A DNA stretch of 64,000 nt, taken from contig NC_090134.1 in NCBI RefSeq assembly GCF_040581485.1, positions 19,211,501-19,275,500 on the forward strand, given 5' to 3'. The translations under genes and the position numbers were made by a program. Positions 14,501 to 28,596 of this stretch are shown one piece after another. Each line of letters opens with the position of its first letter. Within the stretch, counting starts at the first letter, position 1. This DNA comes from Linepithema humile (Eukaryota > Arthropoda > Insecta > Hymenoptera > Formicidae). A model generated the notes under the pieces. That model worked only from the letters and a program-made list of their open reading frames with translations. It made no database searches and was not told where the DNA came from.

Positions 14501-17500
14501 ATCGTTTCGAATTATATTCGTGAGGATATACCCGGACATTCCCCTCTTTTCACGCGCTCTTTCAACTCATTTATTTCTTTTTTCGTTGAAAAAGTGCGTA
14601 AAGTCGCGCGTTTTTTGCCGTGAGTAATGTACGATGCCATTAAACAGATATACAACAGGCGTTCTGAAGGGTAAATCTGCTCCTGGCTTTGTGGCGCGAA
14701 AAAAATCCAAGCGAGCGCTGACTCATTCTTTTCTGCGCAATTTAAAGTTGTTAATCGCTTAAATTTCATGCCTCTACGATTTATGATTTAATCTTTAAAG
14801 TAAAATTTTTGCAAATGCAAGAGAAAAGGACTGCGAATTTTATCAAACGCGTACTCTCGACGCTCTCGATCGTCATGCTTTTACCAACGCGAAATGAAAA
14901 TGCAAACTTTTTTGTTGTTGATAGCATAAGATAATAAAACAACAAGCGCATTGTTGTGCAAACGGGAAAATGTGAAACGAGAAAAAGCGACAAAGCGCAG
15001 CGTTTTCAGGATCATTGCATTGCGAGTGCAGGATTATATTGCCGGCTTTCTGATATCCGAGCAGCGCCTTGGAAGAAATCGCTGCGTTCCATCGACGACG
15101 GCCGAGGATTGGTCGGACAAAGTGGGAATGAAGAGGACGTTATAGATCATGTTTAAACAGGACTTAGTATTCAAGGTTTCAACATTTTTTCCCGTCATCC
15201 CTCAGGATAATGTTTTTCTTAGGAAGCTCCGGGATAATACCTCCTTCCTAGAAATTCCCAAGACAGCGGCCATTCATCTTGCCCGTCGAGGTCGCCGCTT
15301 CTTTCTCGTCGATTCTTACTTCTGGACAGGCAATCGGAAAATAATCCTTCCACGGGATACAAAGCGCGAGGTACGCGCAATAAATTCGTCCGGCCGAATC
15401 AGCTCTTGAATCACTGAAATTAATGTAGCTCGTGGCGTAACATTAATCGCGTGTATAGAGCATCGTGTATGGATTTATTTCTTTAGCGTATATTTTATAA
15501 ATTATTCGCGAAATAAAAGCAATCGTGGGTTGTACAGCGGGAAAGTTAATCGTTTCGCGATTCGCTTTAATTGCTTCGCAACGTGCAGAACGCCCATAGT
15601 TTCGACAGGCAGCGAACGATACTTGATTTGAATTTTATTCTTAATGTAGCAAACGCGAACATGTCATTCGACCGCTTTGTAAAGCGCGTTATGAAGGCAA
15701 TATCATAAAAAAAATTTCTCGTTGCACGAAATTGACGCTGTAACTTTTAATCATTGACTTTTAAGCGAGGCTGATTGCCGCGACAGCGCTGTCCGCGCGT
15801 CAATCGCAGCGCATATAACGCGCAGAAATTTTTGTAACCTTGCTAAATCGTAAATCGGTTGACGTGGACGATTTTCGAGGTACGCCCTTTGCCCGGCACA
15901 AACAGCCACTCCGCAAATTTGTGAGATAAACATCGAATTTGAATATTTTGCAAGCTGCCGTTGAAAAGGCGGTTATCACCGTTAATTCATCCGAAAACTG
16001 ATTACGATCAACGCGATTAATCGACATTAAATTATCGGCGTTTATGCAACTGCACGCCGCGGCATTTATTTGCTTATTACATCAATAATATTAATTTCGA
16101 TTTTAATTCGTTATTTATCTAGCGTCACATCGACATATTAATCTCGAATATTAACGAGAAATATACTATGGCCCGCGTGGGCGTTGGTCGCATCTTCGAC
16201 GTGTACACCCTATCAAGCCGATAACGTCCAGCCTTTCCGTGTGGAAATTACAGGATGCATACCCCAGGAAATCGAATGACCTCGCTGTGCAGCACGGCTT
16301 TGAGGGAACACCGAGGCGAAGCGAGGAAATTACGAGCGCGTTCACGGGTCACGGTGCGAACTTAAGGGCGATACCGCCATGTGCCGCTATCGTGTCTCTT
16401 TTTGCTAGACGCGATGCCGGCGTAAAAAGGAACCCCGCCTCGCCTCAATGATCGGGAGCGCGGAAAATACCGACACCTCGCAATGGAACTTTAATCCGGG
16501 AAAATCGGGCAGCGGGTCGACTTAAACGACTCGACTGCGCTGGTCGCTTAAGATTAACGAGCCTCGAATTCGGCAGTTTTTTCCTGCAGATCGTATAATT
16601 TACGACAAGGAAAAACAATTGACGAAGTAAATTAAAGTATTAAATTAATTTGAATTGGTAAAGTTAGTCCACGTCAGCGCAACCGATTCTTGATTACTTA
16701 TTTTCTTATTCTCAACAGTTGTACGGAAAAAAATCTTGCGAATAAAATTAAAACTTTACGAATGTCAGAAGTTTTTGCAACAGGAGTTGCGATAAAGTTA
16801 GTTGTGAAAACTGCGCGGTTGCGGGAGAAACCGCGCGCAATCTAGTCTATAGTGTCCATATGTCACGCAATATGTTCGCCGGAAATTCTCGATGCGTGCG
16901 GGGGAAACTAACAGCAGAGGTGCGCAATGTATTTTTGGCCGGCAGGAAAACGCGAGAATCGTCGGCGGGAAAGAAGAGAGAGACAGCTGTTTTCTCAGCA
17001 CCTTAATTCAATTTGCGAAAAGACCCGACGTCCCGTTCTCGCATAAGTCGCGGCGTGTTCGCGCGTAATAGTCACCTTGTCGCGAATTTCGAAAATGTGT
17101 GCTGGCTGTCGCCGTGGGCGACTCTCAAATCTCACAGCTCATACGCGAAACAACCGTCGGGAATACCGTGGCGAGTATAGTGCGAAATTTCGCTCGTCGC
17201 ATCGCAAGCGAGACTTGCTCAAGTCAGCCAGAGAGCTATGACTAACGTCAATGCAGCCGCAATGGTAATAGTCGCTTGCTTGTTTACTCTATACTGTAGA
17301 GAATCAGCATGATTTGCACGCGTATGTTTACATCGGCTTGCACACATTATCTATGGCGAGCGATTAGTATGTGTCCAATGTGAGTTGCGTAATTAGCGAG
17401 TCCCGATAATATTCGCGTCATTAGATTAAATGAGATGTTGGTAGAGTTAATGGGTCCTTAACGACTATAATGTTAGTACTTAAACGAGTTCCCTCTCGAC

Positions 17501-20500
17501 ATTTCCGGCTTACAATGTTCCACTCTTATTTCATTTGAATTCATTCTATAAATAATGAAGTAAATGCAAGATGTGCCGCTATTGTATTTAATAAATTCTT
17601 TCCTTTTTTCCCTGATGAAAAAAATTATTTTTCTTTCAAAAAATACACTAAAAAAATAATAAATTGTTTTTCTTTTTCTTAAATACACTAAGGAAAAAAT
17701 TGACGCTTGATGATAAAATAATTCCGTGAAATTTGGTTTTATAAAATACGGCTGTAATATTTAAGACAGATTTTCTCTCTTAAATAAATACAAAGTTTTA
17801 CGTTAAACTTTTTGTTAAACGGTGTGCTATAGACATAAAATTCTTTAAAAATAGCACTAGCTACAAAATCATAATATTAAGAAAAAACTAAATACTTTGC
17901 GATTTAATTAATCCTCTACTTAAGATTCGACCAAAAATTATAATATTATAGTAGCTTGAACTCAGTAGATTAATACGAGCGTTGACCAAATTGTGCCGAA
18001 GCCTCCGGGTTCACGCGCGTTAATTAATTTATACCGGTAATCATCACCGGGATTGTACCGCAGTTTGGACATTTAAAATTCTATTTACGCGGCAAAGGTG
18101 TATTTGTAGAAACGCACAACGTACAGTTCACATAATCACTGCCATGGAAATCCCAAGAACGTGTCGTGGCCAGGATCGCCCACGGGTGGCGGCAAACCTC
18201 AATGCCGGTAAATCTCACCACTCTCATACGGTACGAAACAACCAGCCTGTCCGGCGGACTGTTCGAAATACCGCCTGGCGACAGCAAAGCCCGGGGGGTG
18301 TGAAATTTCGGTCGTCGCGACGTGACGCGCATAAAAAGATGCACCACTCTAATGCCCGGTGCGAGAGCGGGCGACGACACCGACGAGATGCTATTAAAGA
18401 TCGCCAGTTCTGAGTAAATTTTCGTTACTATCAAAGAGTCCTCGAGAAGCGCGGAAGTTATTAAGAAATGATGACATTAGATTGCTGGTGATAATGACTT
18501 AATACAAATTTATGTGACTTGGCGAGAAGCTGACCGACTTTCCAAAAAGAATTTTAAAGCGCAAAGGTGTAGCTGTGCTCAAGTTGTCTTACTGTTTTTT
18601 CACTCTGGCCGCAATATTCATCAGGGTGCGTCAACACGCGGCGAATTTTTCGAGTCACGCAAACTCCCGGAAGCCCGACCGTCTTTGATAGGACCTCGGC
18701 TGCACGGCGAATATTCGTTTCGCCGCGAGTGAAACGCGAGCGACGTGGGAAAACACCGCGTAAATTACAAAGTCAACGGGCGCGAGATCCGTCTTTCTCG
18801 CCTCCTTCCTTCGAAAGGGCGACGTTACCGGGAGCCGTCACAGCAACCGGAATAGGGTGCACACGGTGGAAACTTCAGCCACATGCGGAGAACTACCTAC
18901 AGACGACTGACGTGGCTACAAATACGGAACTATTTTACTTTCGCGGGTTTATTGTATATAAAATTGAACAGAGCGTATGCGTATAACATTTGCGTATAAT
19001 TTGACGAAATATTCAAAGTTAAAAGAACTACTAACGTTTGAAAAATTAAATATCTGGAGAGCAGATTTATAAATTTTTTCACAGCTAGTTTTCGCATTGA
19101 TAGTTCTAAATTAAACAGGATTACTCGACAGTGCTTCGATAATGTCTCCTCAACGAAATTGAATTAACTATAATAATGCACACGATGCGACATTTACGAA
19201 AACCCAAACATTGGTGAAGCGACTCGAGCGTGCGTATTATCGATCGCGTTCGTGTTGAATTCAAGCACTCGAATACGTAGATTATATATTTGGAGCATTG
19301 AATAAACTACGCTTCACGAATAATTCGAGCAAATTCTGGTAATTCGATCTTCTCGAGGCATTTCGGCAAGTTTGATTAAGCTGAATTTGCCGTCACTTAT
19401 GTCTCACTGCTATTTAGAAACTTTGCTTGTTCCAAATCGTCCTAATGCGTAGCTACTCGTCCTACGCAATTTCCATTCATCCCACATTCGATTCGCGCAC
19501 GTCAATTTAAAAACAAATGTTTCATCAACAAGTTATTTGAGTCGCGTACCCGATAAAATACCCGACTACACGCAAATATTTGTATTTCGCGCAATAAATA
19601 CTGTTATTGTATATTGTCGTACATCGTATTTAACGCGATCGTTTCCATGTTCGAGCTATCGCGTAGCGAATATATATCGTACTTCCCCCCCGTGTTATGT
19701 AGCGTCGGTTTTTGAAATAAAATCGTGTAGCTCGGCCTATTTACCGGGGCCGGTAGTCGATAAACCAATACGATCAGAAACGGAAAAACTATACGCGATC
19801 TCTTTTTAACATAGAACTCGGTACGAATGAAGGTATACGCCCGGAAGGAAAATCGGCTCTCGTCGTGCTACGTCGTATCCAAAAATACGATGGCGGAATC
19901 GAAATTCCGCATGTGTTCGCTCCCGCGAGATTTTTCCGGGCTCTCGCCTGGGAACGAGCTGAACTTTTTGATTTAACATCGCCTCGCGCAGTTACTGATG
20001 AGCTGGCGGGGATCCAGTCGCTTGAATGCTTTCTGGAGCATCTTGTCGCTATTGTGCTAACCTGGAAGCAATCTCAATAGTTTTATATCATTTCTCTTGG
20101 TAACTCGCGGCGTTGTCGGGAGGTTCTCGGAATTTTGTCGAGATTACTCGCGCATTATTGGACGAACGAAATATTGTTTTAGCCGAAGAGCTTAATCCTC
20201 TTTCGGCGAAATGACGTTATTTTTGATGTGACGAAGAAAAAAGGAGCGAAGCGAGATGCATTAAATTTCACGGAAACAAAATTAACGCGCGGCTTTGTGT
20301 TCCACTTCGTCGAAGGAGTTCAGACACGCTCGATTTAGCACACACGAGAGATAGTGTTGTATCGATTCTGGATATCTCATAGCGGCAGGTCCTTTAATTG
20401 AAGGATTATTTACTTATCCGTGCTCCCGTAGTTTCGCTCTGAACTTTGAAAATCTCGGTGTACCGCGGAAAAGATTGTGCGAACGAAAGAAGACATGTCT

Positions 20501-21267
20501 TGAAGAACTTTTCCGATAAGATCCGGCAACACTTTGACACGGAAGCATTATCGTCAATGAAACATCAATTAGTGATATAAACAACTTATTGTAGAAATAC
20601 GTTCTAAACGGTGCTCGGCGCCTTTTCGCTCTCGGACAAAGTCGCTTACGAATTAATCGCGGAATTTATATTTTATCCAGCGAGATTTAATCGAAATATT
20701 TTAACTTGTCGAAACTCAGTTTAGAGCGGATAAAATAAATATCCATCGGCGGAGCTTGTTCTCTGTCCGAACCTCGGAAAGTTTTCAAGCTCGAAATACC
20801 CCCCGTAAGAAAGAACCGGATCGTAATGTAACGATTTTTTGCCGTCTCTCGCCACATTTACGTTTAAAAGGTCCGAGCGTTTCCAATTTCCATGCGGGCG
20901 CTTTTTGTCTGTCTAACCCGCCCGTCTATAACACCACCATCGGCCGAGTATCCCGGGCGATCCGACTTTAAGCGATCCATCCGAACGATCGGCCGAGTAC
21001 GCGGATTCCGTTGGGCGACGGATGATAAACGACGCCGTAATGTCTCCGGCAGGCCAGGTCGCGGCCACTACTCACTCGACGTCGGGCGTTTCGCTACGTT
21101 CTTTAATTTAATCCGACGTCGACCAGCGCCATTATTACGCTTACAATATATCGTGTCTTATTATCAAGAGCCGCACTGCCGGCGGTCGGACGAATTTCCC
21201 TGGACGTTTCTGACGTGGCGGAAATGTATGAGGTCACGCCCGCACACCTCAGCGTCGTTCCGTATTT
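11581..21267. other. long non-coding stretch without supported genes
   Basis: CpG-rich blocks at 11.5-12.3, 16.2-17.2, 18.1-18.9 and 20.7-21.2 kb give several overlapping open frames on both strands of up to about 130 codons. None has a recognisable domain, and frames overlap on opposite strands, which is typical of stop-poor sequence. AT-rich blocks lie at 13.6-14.2 and 17.5-18.0 kb. No tRNA, known microRNA or transposase was recognised. Confidence 0.45.
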
Positions 21268-21705
21268 GGTAAAGTGCCCAAAAGTGCCTTTTCTGCCCAT
21301 GGCTGTTAAAGAGATATTCTAACAGCGTTTAAATGTATTTCTATGATCGTTGACGATGTTTCGACTCCTCCAGAAATCTTAATTTTCACTTCTCTAGAAA
21401 TCTTAAATAAATATTAATTAAAATTAACTGAGATTCAATTAATATTTGTGGAAAGAATTTTAAGAAAATAAATATCGTAACGATGAGTGATCGTTCCCTA
21501 TTTGATGAAGTGCTTAAAAATATTCTTTTCCTCATTGCTGTTGAAAAGATATTCGAACAATGTTTGAACAATGTTCTGTGATCGTTGATGAGATATTTTA
21601 ATTTCACAGCAATATTTAAGTAAATATTAATTAAAGTTAACTACGATTTAATTAATATTGACAGAAATAATTCTACGAGAATAAATATCGTAATGATGAA
21701 CGTTA
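21268..21705. repeat. diverged tandem duplication, unit about 220 bp, two copies
   Basis: The left copy (about 21268-21492) and right copy (about 21503-21705) share ordered blocks: AAGTGC...TTTTC, GCTGTTRAARAGATATTC, TGATCGTTGA, TAAATATTAATTAAARTTAACT and AATAAATATCGTAAYGATGA. The spacing between matching blocks drifts from 236 to 213 bp, so indels have accumulated. There is no long open frame. It may be a tandem duplication of unique sequence or part of a transposon-derived array. Confidence 0.8.
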
Positions 21706-22636
21706 GTGTATAATGGTTGTAAGAACTATCGAAAATGTAATAATGTTGTACAAATATTGACAATTAATATCTGTGATCGATGAGTCTATTCATGATTGAA
21801 AACGAGCCAACTAGAGCGATATTCCTCACAAGAACTAGGATAGGCTTTCGTATTCCTGTCGAAAAGAACATCTCATCGATTATGTGATACGTGAATATGT
21901 AGAAATTCGTTGGCACGGAAAGCTCCACCGCTTTCTCAATTCTTGCAATTTTGCATGAGACAGCGTTCACCGACGCCAGATTATTTTTAGATGTCAATTG
22001 GCGAAGTAATATCAGTTGCAGTTTCAGTTGAGTTTTGGATGGTCTATAAAATGTATACGTTGCGCTCTAAAAGCTGCAACAAAGCACCATAATGTGTAAT
22101 GTACGAGGTGCGTTGTCTAAACGACCGATAAATGTCGTATCCTGGTGATTCACGTGGCAAGAGGATTATGTGTCGGCTGTTGGTGTTGCCGTCAATTGAA
22201 AAATCGATTAGGGAAACGCGTGATCAAATGCATCTTCGTACTTCTTACCGCGCGAAAATCACGAATTCATTCTCAAAATATCTGATCAGCGCGCGTGACT
22301 TCGCTCCGTTGTTTATGAGCGGCCCCGGGCTCTCTTGTGCCGGACGATACTAAGCAACGTCTCTTTATTTCGCTACCGCCGCCTTCACGTAGATAAGAGT
22401 GTCGCGAAATAACGGCCCTTTATTATATACGGTAATAGGCGAAGTTCAAGCTCGGAACTTAACCGCGGCGTACATTTTCTCAGGAATAAGATGTTTTCCT
22501 TTTGCTCTCCACCCACCGTCACGGCAACCCTCGCTCAGAAAAGTGTAGTGACTTTCCGGGGCTGAGAATTTTTAGAAACCTCCAGCAGCATAATAATAAA
22601 CGAGCAATCGTATCGAAAAAATTGTAATCCCGAAAG

Positions 22637-22681
22637 AAATATGTTTGCATTCTAAAGAGAAAAATACGTTTGCATTCTAAA
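22637..22681. repeat. short tandem repeat, 25-bp period, two copies
   Basis: AAATATGTTTGCATTCTAAA and AAATACGTTTGCATTCTAAA start 25 bp apart, with one substitution across the 20 bp shared. Confidence 0.85.
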
Positions 22682-25165
22682 AATATTCTCAAATAAAAAA
22701 TCAGTGCAAATATTTGCAAACAGAATTATTTTGCACGTCGGGGATCTAAAGCTTAAGTTTTATTAGTCTTTACACAGGTCTCCCTAGTCTTACCATCGTC
22801 GTCTCGATCCCCTGCCGCCGAAGTGTTCTTACGACGCGTATGTTGCCTTGCTCGAATTCGATCGGCGCGTTTACGAACACCCGTTACTCGAGCACGAACA
22901 CTCATGGATATAGCTCGGACGCAATACAAGTCCGATCCGGTTTTAAGGCGGGATTTACGTAGATTACCGTTTTCCGCGCCAAATCGCGGGATCAAATCAA
23001 AAAAAGGTCCCGGCCTTTAGCTCAATTCGATCCACTCGAAAAGATAAGTACCTGCACACACTGATAGAATAACGAAGGGCGCGTGCCGTCAAGCGGAATA
23101 TAATGGTGAACGCGCGAGCGGATATTATTGCGTATCCCTCGCAACTGGGATTCCATAATGATAAGCGAATTTGGTCTCTCCCGGTCCGCTTGTTGATATC
23201 TGTGTAACCTGCGAAATTCTCTCGTCATCGAATTTCTGATAAAGTTGTTTCAGAAAATTCTTTTTCTGCTGATAAGTCTTAATATTTTTATTTATTATTT
23301 TAATAATATTTTTTACATTATATTGTACTTATATTTATTATATTTTAATATTGTACTTTATGTGACATCTAACACAATTTCTAGATAATTTCTAGAAAGA
23401 TGTGACAGATAAAAATTATTATAAATCCTTCTGCTATTTGCCACAAGTTATTCTATCTTGTTCTTTTATTCGCATGATGTCGCGAAAAGACTGATAAATC
23501 ATAAGACGTGCGATAAACCTTATTCTGCTCTAGTATCTTCTGTGCTATCTCTATTTTTATCCGACTCGCAGCTTTGAACGTGTTTCCCGCACGCGGATTC
23601 TGTCGGGTAAACACGGAATAAAATTTTGTGGAAAATCGCCTCGAAAAGCGCCCGGCGTCTCTCTCGTCGCGTGCGACACGTTCTTTAAATAGAATCAGCG
23701 CGGATAGACGACACCGCTCTTTCCCTCCCACGAACACGCTCTCGGCCAGCTTTGCGGTTCTACGGACGGTATCGGTTACGCGGTACGGACGTCTAGCGTC
23801 TAGAGCGATCGATCAGGCGATCGATCGTAAGCCTATTATAAACTGTCGACGTACCGCTTGTACGATAATGTAACTAGGTAGCCGCCTATTCGAAACATAA
23901 TGACCGTGTGGTATGTGCATTTGTGTATTACGTGTCATTGACTCGCTAGACGGTCGCTAAAGATTTAATAGTTCTTATGTCAGTCTACCTGCTCCGTCAA
24001 TCATACGAGTTGAATAGACGATAACTTGGCGAAAGCGGAATATTCATAGAGCTGATTATTATAGAACGGGCGACTTGAGCTGATAAAGCTATAACGTGCA
24101 CGGCGCTAATTATTGAAGATTAAATGGAACTGCGCTAATCGATATAATATTGCTGTTCAATTTTATAGCGGAACGTCGCGTGTGTGTTATCGTGAACGAT
24201 AACAAATTTGAAAGCAAAATTAAACGAAGATTAATCGGGTGCTCAATCGGCTAATAACGATTTTTGCTGCAAAAACTAACGTTTGATCCGTGCAATTGTA
24301 CCGATCGGAAAAATGGGTCGTCAACGATAAATCCATTGGAAATTACGTGACACGTTACTCGACATGTTTAATCCTCGAATGACATAATAATGCCATTTTG
24401 CATATGTAGGACGCGATACATATGTATTTTTCAACTTTTTTCCTCCGTTCACGCTTTGTCAAACGCAAATAAGCAAAAATCCATAAATCATTATGTCACA
24501 TTAATGAAGTTTACATTTTTCTTGACACTTACTTTACAGTCGGATTTGACTTTGTAACAATGAGTTGAAATTTCGTCGTCATTTTTCCCTCTTTCGCGAC
24601 AAACAAGGAAATTGTTGAAAATAAAAAAAAAACAGGCATTTTAACGTAGCGTGATTACGCGGTGTTAATTAACCGACAAAGTCCGCTGTTTAACCTACGA
24701 TTAAGTCGGCGATCGCTGAGCGAATTCCAGACCGGTCGACGCGCAGAACCGTGAGCCTAATTATCCGACGAAAGATGCTCCAAAGAGGCCTTCGGAGTGC
24801 TCGCGCCACGACGGAAGAGCGACGCGGCAAGTTTGTTAGCAGTGTCGTCCCGGGCGAAGTAGATCGCGAACTTCTTCAAAGGATCCGCCGGCGTTATCAC
24901 GGGCGCCGCGGAATTGCCGTGCAGATCTGTAGCGCGTCTGCCACCTCTGTGTCGCCGCCCGGGACGATACGTGTCGGTGTCTTGAATTTAAATTGAACGC
25001 GTCACGTACACGCGGCTGCTCGTGCATACTTCACCGACGTGCGGACTGTGCATCGCGTGCACGGACTCTCGATATATGCGCACACTCTCGTTCTCGGCGT
25101 CGTCGACTACGTTTCTCAGAGCAGACGGTGCGAGCCGCGTCGGTTGACGTTAGCTGCCATATCCC

Positions 25166-25167
<2 letters not shown>

Positions 25168-25198
<31 letters not shown>
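25168..25198. repeat. poly-T tract (31 T)
   Basis: The longest homopolymer in the window. Its length is likely to be uncertain in the assembly. No LINE or SINE body was recognised beside it. Confidence 0.9.
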
Positions 25199-25202
<4 letters not shown>

Positions 25203-28200
25203 TGGCTCACTCGCGCCGTTCGTCGCCCACGCAGAGCGCGATCGATGATGGCTTTCGCTCGCGGCTTTTCCCCTGCCTCGTTTGGATTCTCGTCACAATG
25301 GATGGAGACTGCGGATTACGTTTGCGCGAAGCGGGTGTATCAGCTTGTGCGTGACGTTGATAAGAAAAATGAATGATCTAATATAGGAAGGGACGCGCGT
25401 GCATTTACGGTGACTCTTGCGAAACGATTCGCGAAATTTCGTTTCGGCGCCAACGGTCTGAAACGGGTCGAGTCACTCACGAACTTTTGGCGATGTAAAT
25501 ACTCAATGGGACATGCAAATGGTAATGGATGCGTATCTATTACGTGAGAGGAGCTTATACAGCTTTTGTTATCGCAACGACGATAGTACAGTGTGTATCG
25601 CCATGAAATACTCGTGAAAAATTATCGAGAGAAGATGTTATTATAGAAAGTGTCAATCGCGCGAAATTCAGAACGCGAATAAACCGCTCTTTCGGCGCGT
25701 CGTACTTTTTTTTTCGGTCAACTTCTAGTCGACAAGCGAATACCGAAGGTATGCGACGAAACATATTTCCTAACTCCGCATGTAATTTTTCTTTCTTCTC
25801 AAAGTGCTGAATGTCGTCTTAGAAAACTTATTCTTGCCTAACTTGAAGGAACGCGTCTTTGGAACTGACATTCGTATTTACTTTACTTAAACTCCATTTT
25901 TCAACTTCACAAAGGAAATCATCTTCAATTCACACGGCACTTAACGTGCGTCGCATCACGTATGCGATGCACTTGAAAGATGCAGCATCTCGTATTTACC
26001 GCCATAAATGATCAATCAGCGCGGAACGAAACACGTATTTCTTCGTAAAATAGGTCATTACACGAACGCACGCCCGAATTCCTTGATAGAGAAACTTGCG
26101 GTCGAGCTTGCGGTTTTCGTACGTGCCCTATATCTAGTCTCGGTTTACCTACCGGCACGTGCGCGGGCATACCAACGAGATATTTCGTTCTAGACGAAAA
26201 CCTTTGGATTTCGATTCGCACGGCTTTAACACGCCGCGCCATTCCTCGCGTCTCGGAAAGAGTGGTGGAGCTCTTCCTCAGCGCGGATAAGCAGCAGACG
26301 TACAGGACATTTCGCATGTCCCTGGAGTGCGTAAAATCTGTCCAGGATTAACCGGGAGCACGTTGTGCCGCGCGATACGTAGACATCTCCGAGATATTCC
26401 ATTAACATTCCCCAGAGCAACCAAGATCATCCTTAAATGTCCCAGATGGCCCGATGTGATAGCTGCGGAATACAACTGACACACCACGGTGCGAGAAACT
26501 CGCACTACGCTCGCGTGCGGGATCCTTGTATTGTATTTTGCAGTAATTAAGGACCGGACTGCGCGGAGAAAAACAGCCATTACTTTAATCTTAATTACTT
26601 GATTCATGAAATACGAAAATTCTATTTTATCTTACTAACGAAACTAGCCGCAAACGCAGTTTACGGCTCGCACAAACCGGGTGGGAAAAGAAATATTCAT
26701 AAGGTAACGCGGTGGAATTGTTAATAATAAAATTAAATGCCTCGTTTTCGTCGACTAATGCGCCCAAATAAATTAGGATCACAGGTGCGCGCCGACTGAC
26801 GAGCAGCTTATAATCCCACAATGCGCCATCGTCGGCATCGACCGGCGAAGAGGTAGTAGAAGCATTAGAGTCGCATTAGGGGTCGCATTAGAGTCGACGA
26901 TAATAGTCCGAAATCGGCGGCGAGAGAGAGGCAGGCTCTGCCTGCGTCTCGTAGTCTGCAGAGACGCCCACGATGAGAAGGGCCCACTTCTGCCCGACGC
27001 TGTATCCATAATTTGGTGAAGGACCGAAGATGGAGAGTAGCACGGCTGTTCGGAACATTCACGGAATCTGGAACGTAGAGATGCGCCGCCTATTGATCTC
27101 TCTTTGTGCCCCCCCCCCGCGCCCTCGCGACTTGTCCGGTTTGATCGCAGGTCCTTGACCAGAAGTCTATATGAAAGTTTACGGAAGGGACGAGTCGCCC
27201 GTCGGTCATATCCTTGGAATTCGAAAGAGCGAGGTAAAACGCCCATTGAACCAGATGGTACGGACGGCGCGACTTTGCCGTGAATTCCAAACTGATTGGC
27301 ATCGCGCGAGACTATGCGGCGACCCCTTTGTAAAGGACGCGAAAATTGCGTCTCAAAGTCACGGTTTAATGCCGCCTTGTGAAACGACAAAAGGTTCGGT
27401 CGTAAATTGAAATTTATGCGTCGCGGCTTTCGAATTCTCATTTCTCGCCGCGAATATCGATTTTTACGGTGTAACGCGTGTGAATGATGTAATGACATGC
27501 GTCCGTAGATTTAAATATCGCAAATATTCGCGGGTTTGGACGAGCTGGTTCGGTTACCGCGTGTCAGATGATAAATCGTGACGGACGTTTTCGAAATTCA
27601 CGTGCGTGGAAATATAACCATCGATCTGTCTGTACGGGTCGTGCCTTTGTCAACGATAAGCCCGCCATTGACAACAATCGAGCCGTGCGAGCTGTAAAAG
27701 CCGTACGTAAAATCCACGAGAGAATCTCTCATGGAGTTATCAGTAATATTTTTTTGTTTACGGTTGCCTGTCCGTACATATGCATCTGTATAATCTCCAA
27801 GTTTATAACTGGCGCTGAAAATTAATATAAACGATGCAAAGTGCATTGTAATATAAAAACAAATTTATTAAGTAATTGCATTAATTTCGTATGGTATCGG
27901 GATCTATAATTAAAGATAAAATAAAATATATTGCCGCGTCAACAATAGAAGTTTGACGTATAAAATTTGTTTTCGATACTTGTCCACAATATAAACGTAA
28001 AATTAACTATCTTTTAATCTAGGTCAAAATTAAAATATGTCATTTATATTCAACTATTTTTTCAGCCGTCTATGTTGATCTACCTTTTTATCAAAAATCA
28101 AATGTGATTGAATCGCAATCAAAATTTGAGAATATAATTAGAGCGATGACTCGGCGAAAACGGAACGACGAAATTATTCGCCGGGCGCGAGAGGAAACGG

Positions 28201-28576
28201 TAGAACGGTACATCTACTTGAAGTCTACGACAATATTCACAACACGTCGCGGAAAGCGCTGTAATGTGCTCTTACCTCTGACAAAGCGAATGCTAATCAA
28301 GTAGTAGTACTCCGCGGAGTTCCGCACGCATTAAAATTCATGGCAAATCGATATAACAATTAATCTTAGCACGCGCGGCGCATCGAGTCGTCGTCGTACG
28401 TCGGTAATCGATACCCGATAGAAGACAATCAAGATACAAGACCCGGTGCGGAGATCAGGATACGTGCAGCGGAGTTTGTTTCGCTGATTGCTTCATAAAT
28501 TTACTCCGGCGCCTGATGCGTCCCGCCGGATCGTCCCGTTGTTTATGGATCCTTACGTGGATCCATAATCTACGGA

Positions 28577-28596
28577 GGGGGGGGGGGAGGGGAGGG
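28577..28596 (+). other. G-run cluster, possible G-quadruplex
   Basis: G11, A, G4, A, G3: enough closely spaced runs to allow a quadruplex on the + strand. It lies about 3.7 kb upstream of the Dpr start codon. Confidence 0.4.
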
